From positions 1 to 12,570 of the forward strand of contig CAYNCU010000128.1 of assembly GCA_964395765.1 (NCBI GenBank): a DNA stretch of 12,570 nt, in the 5' to 3' direction. The position numbers and the translations under genes were made by a program. Below, in pieces: positions 7,915 through 12,570 of this stretch. Each line of letters opens with the position of its first letter. The stretch's first letter is position 1. The notes beneath the pieces are model-generated. The model was not told the origin of the DNA and did not search any database. It saw only the letters and a program-made list of their open reading frames with translations. The DNA comes from DATDPY01 sp964395765. GTDB taxonomy: Bacteria; Bacteroidota; Bacteroidia; Cytophagales; Cyclobacteriaceae.

Positions 7915-8739
7915 ATGGAAATAAAAATAAAATTCTATGGAACCCGTGGCTCCATTCCTGTATGCGAACCGAATTTTCAGAAATTCGGCGGGAATACAAC
8001 CTGTTTCGGATTTTTTCATCATAACCGGATCGGGATCATTGATGCGGGCACCGGAATCAGAGCAGCGGGCAGGGACATACTGGAAAATAATATATACCAG
8101 AAAAATGTAACCATCGCTTTTACTCATTTTCATTTGGATCATATCCAGGGATTACCCTTTTTCCCTCCTGCCTATTTACCGGATCGTGTGATCAACCTCC
8201 TCGCGCTGGGTAGAGGCCGTAAGATCTGGAACCTGAAAAATGCGATCAGCCGGCAAATTGGCGGCGAATACTTTCCGGTGGAATTAAACAAAATGGGAGC
8301 CCGATTTAACTTCATGATGGTGAACAAATCGGAAATACCCAATTTTTATAATACCAATACTTCTACGATTAAACTGAATCATCCCGGAGGTTGTTACGGA
8401 TATCGTATCGAAACGGAAGGAAGACTGATTGTCTTTTGTACAGATGTAGAGCACCCGAAAAAAATTGACACAAAAGTAGTGGAATTTGCCAGGAATGCCG
8501 ACCTCCTGGTTCATGATGCCCAATACACCGATGAAGAGTTAAAAACTCACAAGGGATGGGGGCACAGCAGTTTCAACCAGGCCATCGAGGTGGCAGAAAT
8601 GGCCGGCGCCAAACAACTGGCCATGACCCATCATGACCCGCAACATGATGATGAATTCTTGCAAGCTATGGAGAAAAAATGCCAGCAACGTTTTAACGAT
8701 TGCTTCCTGGCGAGGGATGGAATGGAGATCAGTCTTTAG
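7915..8739 (+). CDS. MBL-fold metallo-hydrolase, PhnP/cyclic-nucleotide phosphodiesterase-like
   Basis: 274 aa from the ATG at 7915; the same frame is open to a TTG at 7852, but the added 21 residues are not conserved-looking. The start MEIKIKFYGTRGSIPV is the family's signature first strand. The metal ligands follow in order: HFHLDH at 71-76 (H71, H73, D75, H76), H156 in NHPGG, D177 in CTDVEH, D201 in HDAQYTDEE, and a C-terminal MTHHDP around 238-242. H217 in GWGHSS is also typical. All residues needed for a two-metal (usually Zn) phosphodiesterase site are present. In this group of metallo-beta-lactamase-fold proteins the substrates are phosphodiesters such as cyclic nucleotides or cyclic phosphates; which one is cleaved cannot be told here. 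There is no signal peptide, so it is cytoplasmic. It looks like a single-gene unit. Confidence 0.92.
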   Translation: MEIKIKFYGTRGSIPVCEPNFQKFGGNTTCFGFFHHNRIGIIDAGTGIRAAGRDILENNIYQKNVTIAFTHFHLDHIQGLPFFPPAYLPDRVINLLALGRGRKIWNLKNAISRQIGGEYFPVELNKMGARFNFMMVNKSEIPNFYNTNTSTIKLNHPGGCYGYRIETEGRLIVFCTDVEHPKKIDTKVVEFARNADLLVHDAQYTDEELKTHKGWGHSSFNQAIEVAEMAGAKQLAMTHHDPQHDDEFLQAMEKKCQQRFNDCFLARDGMEISL

Positions 8740-8997
8740 CCGGCTCCCTTCAACTACACCAGATTATTTTTCTTATGTCAAATAGGCCTTAAGGGCTGTT
8801 TGTATTTACGATTTATTATTGTGGCTATGATTTCTGATTTACCAATTATTTTCAGGCATTCATAATTTCTAAAGTCTCCTTCCAAATATTAACTTTTATT
8901 CTTAAAAATATCAGGAGAAAATGTAAATTTCTGTTTCAATGAACAAAAGGGTTCATTAAAAACTCAAATTAATCCACAACAAAATCATTAATTTATC

Positions 8998-9381
8998 ATG
9001 AAAAAATTAATTGTATGGATGGCCCTGGCCGTCCCTTTTACCTGTATGAATGCCTATGCTCAATCCGAACTCATCGGTGTCTGGAAGGCGGAATTTGACA
9101 ATGGAAACGGTTTAGTGGAAGTGAAGTGGAATATCACCCGGGATGGTTATGAAATCGACCTTCGGAATGACGGGTCTGTTGAGATTTCCGGTCAATGGAA
9201 AATTGAAAATAATCAATTAATTCTCTGGGATACCGGGGGACCCATGGCCTGTGCTGATACAGATAAAGGGACTTATACCTATTCTGTAACCGGAGATATC
9301 CTGAAATTAACCTTAATAAGCGATAACTGTGTTGGCCGTAGCAAGCTCACGCCGACCGTTACCTGGAAACGGGAAAAATAA
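8998..9381 (+). CDS. Small secreted lipocalin-like protein, function unknown
   Basis: 127 aa. Signal peptide of about 21 residues (MKKLIVWMALAVPFTCMNAYA|QSE). The mature part is nearly all predicted beta strand with alternating hydrophobic residues: GVWKAEF, LVEVKWNIT, YEIDLR, GQWKIENNQLILWD, GTYTYSVTGDILKLTLIS, TVTWKRE. The opening GVWKAEF and the repeated turn-strand pattern (GQWKIENNQLIL, TGDILKLTL) resemble small lipocalin-like proteins of Bacteroidota. C85 and C111 could form a disulfide in the periplasm. A ligand cannot be predicted. The 258-base spacer before it (8740-8997) holds no other gene. The ATG at 8998 is preceded by an A/T-rich leader without a clear Shine-Dalgarno site. It converges on the aldo/keto reductase gene. 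Confidence 0.8.
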   Translation: MKKLIVWMALAVPFTCMNAYAQSELIGVWKAEFDNGNGLVEVKWNITRDGYEIDLRNDGSVEISGQWKIENNQLILWDTGGPMACADTDKGTYTYSVTGDILKLTLISDNCVGRSKLTPTVTWKREK

Positions 9382-9455
9382 ATATTTACGTAACCGAAAA
9401 TCGTAAGCTCAAGGTTAAAAGAACCACATACCGGTAAAGCTGTAAATAAATTTTA

Positions 9456-10679
9456 TTAACAATATATTTCTTTCAATTCGGAGATCCGTTTCCCTACCTG
9501 AACATTTCTTACACATTTTACGGTGCATGAATCACAATCCCGGCATACTTCCAGACCTTTTCCTTTTTCGATTCCGCCCAGCGTTTGTTTAGCCAATAAA
9601 GCATTACCATACGACTGGATATACATGTGAGTTCTCATCAGGGAAGGAACCTCCGCTTTTTTCGGACAAGCGTTACCACATAACCCGCAGTGCCTGCAGA
9701 TATTATTAAAGGCAAGTTTTACATTCCTGTCGGTCAGGAATTGTTTTTCAAGACCATTATATTCCAGGCTGCTCATAACCGGAAGATCTTCTTCCAGTTG
9801 CTGGAAAGTTGTAAACCCGGGAACAGCCGTAGTTATATATTCATTGCGAAGTACCCATTTCAACAAGGCGGAATGCATGACCTCGCCTTCATAAAATTTC
9901 TGAGCTTCGGCCGGTAATTGTTGCTTGTACCAATCCTGCTGGCACTGGGTTTTCATGGCAATGATTCCAATTCCTGCCTCGTATGCATTTTTCATGGCTT
10001 CCAGGGCCTTAGCATCCTGACTCCATGCCACATTCCAGGCTAACAGCAAAACGTCATAAAATTTTTGTCCGGCAGCTTTATTCACGAGATCAGGCCAATA
10101 GGTATGAGAAGTAAACCCGCAAAATCGGATCTTACCGGATTCTTTTAACTCCTTCAGGGTATTCATTACCTCCGGGTCGGTTATCTGTTCAGGTTTCGAA
10201 ACATCATGTATATAAAGGATGTCAATGTAATTTGTCTGAAGCCTTGAGAGGCTGTCTTGTAGCTGCGAAAGCAAAGTTTCCTTCGCTTTTTCTCCTGCCA
10301 GCGAACCTTCCGTCCGGCTACGCAGGAGAAATTTTGTTGCTATGATCACTTCTTTACGGTTTATATTCATTTCCCGCAAAGCGTTTCCGATCATTTTCTC
10401 ATTATTCCCGTTCTGATAAACCCAGGCCGTATCCAAATGCCTGATCCCTACCTTCCATGCTTCCTTCACCAGGTTCGGGTTATTGGCATTCATTACCCCC
10501 ATACTGACCACCGGGAGTTCAATGCCCGTTTGACCAAGGGCACGCATGACCGGCTTGTTTACCTGTTTTATTACCGGGCTTACAGAATTACCTCTGGTTA
10601 CATAAGGCAGCCCAATCAATGTGGCTCCCGTTATTCCGCTTACTGATTTAAGGAAATTACGTCTTGATGATGGTTTCAT
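9456..10679 (-). CDS. Tat-exported aldo/keto reductase with C-terminal [4Fe-4S] dicluster domain
   Basis: 407 aa from the ATG at 10679, chosen because it places a twin-arginine signal at the N-terminus (MKPSSRRNFLKSVSGITGA); an ATG at 10721 would add 14 residues. The barrel domain, about 43-310, shows the aldo/keto reductase tetrad: D83 and Y88 in DTAWVY, K116 in IATKF, H158 in LYIHDV. Two cysteine sets follow: C328, C331, C334, C338 (CRHCGLCGNACP) and C379, C382, C385, C389 (CRDCDSCTVKC), as in ferredoxin-type proteins. The family normally uses NADPH to reduce a carbonyl. The added clusters suggest electron transfer with a redox partner, and export fits folding with cofactors before Tat transport. 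The substrate is unknown. The residue before the second set's last cysteine and the missing proline after it differ from the classic CP. It is divergent from the EthD-like gene. Confidence 0.93.
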   Translation of the reverse strand: MKPSSRRNFLKSVSGITGATLIGLPYVTRGNSVSPVIKQVNKPVMRALGQTGIELPVVSMGVMNANNPNLVKEAWKVGIRHLDTAWVYQNGNNEKMIGNALREMNINRKEVIIATKFLLRSRTEGSLAGEKAKETLLSQLQDSLSRLQTNYIDILYIHDVSKPEQITDPEVMNTLKELKESGKIRFCGFTSHTYWPDLVNKAAGQKFYDVLLLAWNVAWSQDAKALEAMKNAYEAGIGIIAMKTQCQQDWYKQQLPAEAQKFYEGEVMHSALLKWVLRNEYITTAVPGFTTFQQLEEDLPVMSSLEYNGLEKQFLTDRNVKLAFNNICRHCGLCGNACPKKAEVPSLMRTHMYIQSYGNALLAKQTLGGIEKGKGLEVCRDCDSCTVKCVRNVQVGKRISELKEIYC

Positions 10680-10736
10680 GATTATCAGGTTATGGCTAAA
10701 AAATGACCGCTGAAAATTCATTAAAAAATATTATTT

Positions 10737-10744
10737 CAAATATA
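10737..10744 (-). promoter_or_regulatory. Probable -7 box for the aldo/keto reductase gene
   Basis: On the minus strand this reads TATATTTG, a full match to the Bacteroidota primary-sigma -7 consensus TAnnTTTG. It lies 58 bases upstream of the ATG at 10679, giving a leader of about 50 bases. The -33 region has only a T-rich stretch (reverse complement of about 10763-10769) rather than a clear TTTG, so the match is partial. Confidence 0.4.
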
Positions 10745-10869
10745 CGAATACTGTGGGGAAAGGTAAAATGCTAATGAAAATTTGGTTATATCGGCGACAT
10801 AAAGTAAATTATTTTTAGATCGATCCATGATATCATTTAAATAAACTCAACTTTAAAAATCATTAAAAA

Positions 10870-11193
10870 ATGAAAAAAGGAATGATTAAAGTAACCGTCT
10901 TTTATCCGAATGGAGATGGCAAAACCTTTGACATCGATTATTACTGTAACAAGCACATCCCCATGGTACAGGAAACACTGGGCGATGCCATAAAAGGAGT
11001 AGCCGTTGAAAAAGGATTGGCAGGCGGCACCCCTGATGCCCCGGCCGCTTACATGGCCATAGGAAATCTTTACTTCGAAAGTATTGAAGCATTTCAAACT
11101 TCCTTCCTTCCTCACCTGGATAAATTCGGAGCCGATATCCCTAACTTTACCAATGTGGAACCGGAAGTTCAGCTCAGTGAAGTTTGCTTATAA
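10870..11193 (+). CDS. EthD-family protein
   Basis: 107 aa, the normal length for EthD-type dimeric alpha/beta-barrel proteins. The N-terminal part matches the family pattern: strand MIKVTVFYPNGDGKTFD, then IDYYCNKHIPMVQETLGD with the conserved YY...KHIP core. A strand-helix part follows with AAYMAIGNLYFESIEAFQ, and it ends FTNVEPEVQLSEV. EthD was named for the ethyl tert-butyl ether degradation cluster, but most members have no proven activity, and small ligand binding or turnover is only a suggestion. There is no signal peptide, so it is cytoplasmic. A second in-frame Met is five codons in. It is transcribed divergently from the aldo/keto reductase with a 190-base spacer; a shared oxidation or ether-like pathway is speculation. 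The next plus-strand gene begins about 80 bases after the stop. Confidence 0.9.
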   Translation: MKKGMIKVTVFYPNGDGKTFDIDYYCNKHIPMVQETLGDAIKGVAVEKGLAGGTPDAPAAYMAIGNLYFESIEAFQTSFLPHLDKFGADIPNFTNVEPEVQLSEVCL

Positions 11194-11273
11194 TCTAATC
11201 AACGGCTTACGCTTGTTTTTTTATTCACAGCAAAGATGACATAATAATAAAACTCAGTAAAAGCAAGATCGTA

Positions 11274-11759
11274 TTGCTTACTTTGGCTGCACTGGGTTTT
11301 GTAGCCCTCGGATTCCGGATGTGGACCTTAACAGGAATGCAGGGAGAAACCGGATCCTTCTATAACAGGTCCGTAGGCCTGATAACTATTATTTTTTTGG
11401 GCTTTTGCAGTTTTTATGGAATTATAAAGCTCTCTGATCCAAGGCCCGGTTTAATTATATTCCGGAACGGATTATTGGATAATTCAAGTGGTATGGGATG
11501 TCAATTTATTCAATGGTCCGAAATCGTTAAATTCGATATTGTTAAAATTCAAACAACGAAGTTTATTCTTATTTTCGTCCATAACCCGCAAGATTTTATT
11601 AATCGGGCGCGGCTATTTCAGCGATTCTGGATGAAAATGAATAAACGTATTTACGGAACTCCTTTAAGTATTTCATCCTTAGCGTTAAATTGTGATTTTA
11701 ATACCCTAAATGACCTTTTCAATAAAAATTTTAATAGCGCAAAAGACCAGATAAGATGA
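11274..11759 (+). CDS. STM3941-like membrane protein with missing normal start
   Basis: Small membrane protein resembling the STM3941 family of unknown function, from remembered features. Two membrane helices are visible: residues about 1-17 (LLTLAALGFVALGF) and about 34-55 (VGLITIIFLGFCSFYGII). A soluble C-terminal part follows with GLIIFRNGLLDNSSGMG, QFIQWSEIVKFDIVK, ILIFVHNPQDFINRA and YGTPLSISSLALN, all matching the expected family layout. The given start is a TTG; no ATG or GTG in this frame lies between the upstream stop at 11196-11198 and codon 11319. The frame before the TTG reads IIIKLSKSKIV (11241-11273), which looks like the family's normal N-terminus (IKLSKxK). So the true start was probably upstream, in an ATG at 11236 now one base out of frame. 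The stop overlaps the next gene's start as ATGA (11756-11759). Confidence 0.75.
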   Translation: MLTLAALGFVALGFRMWTLTGMQGETGSFYNRSVGLITIIFLGFCSFYGIIKLSDPRPGLIIFRNGLLDNSSGMGCQFIQWSEIVKFDIVKIQTTKFILIFVHNPQDFINRARLFQRFWMKMNKRIYGTPLSISSLALNCDFNTLNDLFNKNFNSAKDQIR

Positions 11760-12570
11760 AAATGGTACCCTTCCACTTGCTTTTGCTCACATTTATAGGG
11801 CCGCTTTATGCGCAAAACCAACAGGATATTCCTTCCGGAAATAATAATATTCATCTGACTGTCTTTGGAACCGGTCAGCCGGTATTGATTATCAACGGCG
11901 GTCCGGGAATGAATAGCGAGGGTTTCAGGCCCCTGGCTGAAAGAATCGGGCAATCCTATGAAGCTATCATTTATGATCAGCGAGGCACCGGAAAATCCTA
12001 TATGGGCAAAGTGGATTCCACCACAATAACCATGGATTCAATGGTCGTGGATATTGAAACTATCCGTAAACACCTGGGCATCGAAAGCTGGGTGATCCTG
12101 GGTCATTCCTTTGGGGGAATGCTTGCCTCTTATTATGCTTCCCTGTACCCGGAAAGAACAAAAGCTCTTATTTTATCTTCTTCGGGAGGTATTGATATGT
12201 CTTTATTCAAAGGATTTAGTCCTGCTTCAAAACTGACTGAAACGCAAAGGGATTCCCTGAATTACTGGAACGAAAAAATTTCTAACGGCGACACTTCTCA
12301 TTTTGCGAGATTACAGCAAGGAAAATTATTAGCTCCGCTTTATTTATATAATAAAGCCAATGTACCCGTTATTGCCGAACGGCTCACCCAGGTTTATCCT
12401 AAGATCAATCAACTGGTGTTCCAGAACATGAATAAAATAAATTTTAATTGCGCCGATAAACTTAAAAATTTTAATAATCCTGTATTGATCATCCAGGGTA
12501 AGGAAGACCTTGTGCCGGAAAGAATCGCTGATAAAGAACATTCGGTTTTTAAAAATTCATCGCTTGTGAT
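11756..12570 (+). CDS. Secreted alpha/beta hydrolase (S33, prolyl aminopeptidase-like), 3' end cut off by window edge
   Basis: The frame is open from ATG 11756 to the right edge (271 complete codons), so the C-terminus is missing. Signal peptide MKMVPFHLLLLTFIGPLYAQ. It has the alpha/beta-hydrolase fold of the S33 family: oxyanion-type loop NGGPG at 47-51 (usually HGGPG, with Asn replacing His), DQRGTGKS at 74-81, nucleophile elbow GHSFGG with Ser118, and acid residue D251 in GKEDLVPE. The catalytic His should come after the window edge. The family hydrolyses N-terminal proline or other small amide or ester bonds; substrate is unknown here, and the exported location argues for periplasmic or extracellular substrates. 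Its start overlaps the stop of the STM3941-like gene as ATGA, which implies cotranscription and coupled translation. Confidence 0.9.
   Translation, partial: MKMVPFHLLLLTFIGPLYAQNQQDIPSGNNNIHLTVFGTGQPVLIINGGPGMNSEGFRPLAERIGQSYEAIIYDQRGTGKSYMGKVDSTTITMDSMVVDIETIRKHLGIESWVILGHSFGGMLASYYASLYPERTKALILSSSGGIDMSLFKGFSPASKLTETQRDSLNYWNEKISNGDTSHFARLQQGKLLAPLYLYNKANVPVIAERLTQVYPKINQLVFQNMNKINFNCADKLKNFNNPVLIIQGKEDLVPERIADKEHSVFKNSSLV

Noticed and set aside
8780..8796. Near-palindrome around CCTTAAGG after the metallo-hydrolase
   Set aside because: It is short, has almost no loop and no T-run; palindromes of this size are expected by chance.
11201..11222. Possible rho-independent terminator after the EthD-like gene
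   Set aside because: There is a run of seven T's, but the preceding stem needs wobble pairs and mismatches and is too weak to call.
1..12570. A new defence or mobile system
   Set aside because: No nuclease, recombinase, reverse transcriptase, toxin-antitoxin, CRISPR or phage-like gene is visible; the genes are exporter, hydrolase and redox families in ordinary arrangements.

Overview
The window looks like chromosomal DNA from a member of the Bacteroidota. The evidence is moderate-to-low GC, A/T-rich leaders with few Shine-Dalgarno sites, signal peptides that end in ...A|Q, a TAnnTTTG-type -7 box, and protein families that are common in that phylum (split MacAB exporter, TPR protein with a YxxxxGWLxxQ-type membrane N-terminus, STM3941-like protein). 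I cannot place it below phylum with confidence. An environmental Bacteroidia lineage is a guess. No rRNA, tRNA, transposase, phage gene or CRISPR array is visible.

Left part (1-4457, minus strand): a tightly spaced four-gene operon for a MacAB-TolC-type tripartite exporter. It is transcribed right to left: TolC-like outer membrane channel, HlyD/MacA-like periplasmic adaptor, MacB-type ATPase, MacB-type permease. The permease runs off the left edge. ATPase and permease are separate genes rather than one fused MacB. A 305-base divergent spacer holding a 7-bp tandem repeat separates the operon from a plus-strand gene at 4763-6526. That gene encodes a three-helix membrane protein with a TolB/FlgO-like domain and TPR repeats.

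Middle (6527-9381): a convergent spacer with a degenerate inverted repeat; a minus-strand secreted protein built from an internally duplicated unit; a 418-base divergent spacer; a plus-strand metallo-beta-lactamase-fold hydrolase of the PhnP/cyclic-nucleotide phosphodiesterase-like type; and a small secreted lipocalin-like protein. These look like single-gene units with no evident shared pathway.

Right part (9456-12570): a minus-strand aldo/keto reductase with a twin-arginine signal and a C-terminal eight-cysteine, two-[4Fe-4S] domain, divergent from a plus-strand EthD-family protein. Next come an STM3941-like membrane protein with no normal start codon and a secreted alpha/beta hydrolase of the S33 (prolyl aminopeptidase-like) type. 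Those last two overlap by ATGA and are probably cotranscribed. The hydrolase runs off the right edge.

I found no convincing new multi-gene system. The best leads are the broken or unusual start of the STM3941-like gene, the Tat-exported iron-sulfur aldo/keto reductase, the internal duplication in the 258-aa secreted protein, and the two small repeat structures in the spacers.
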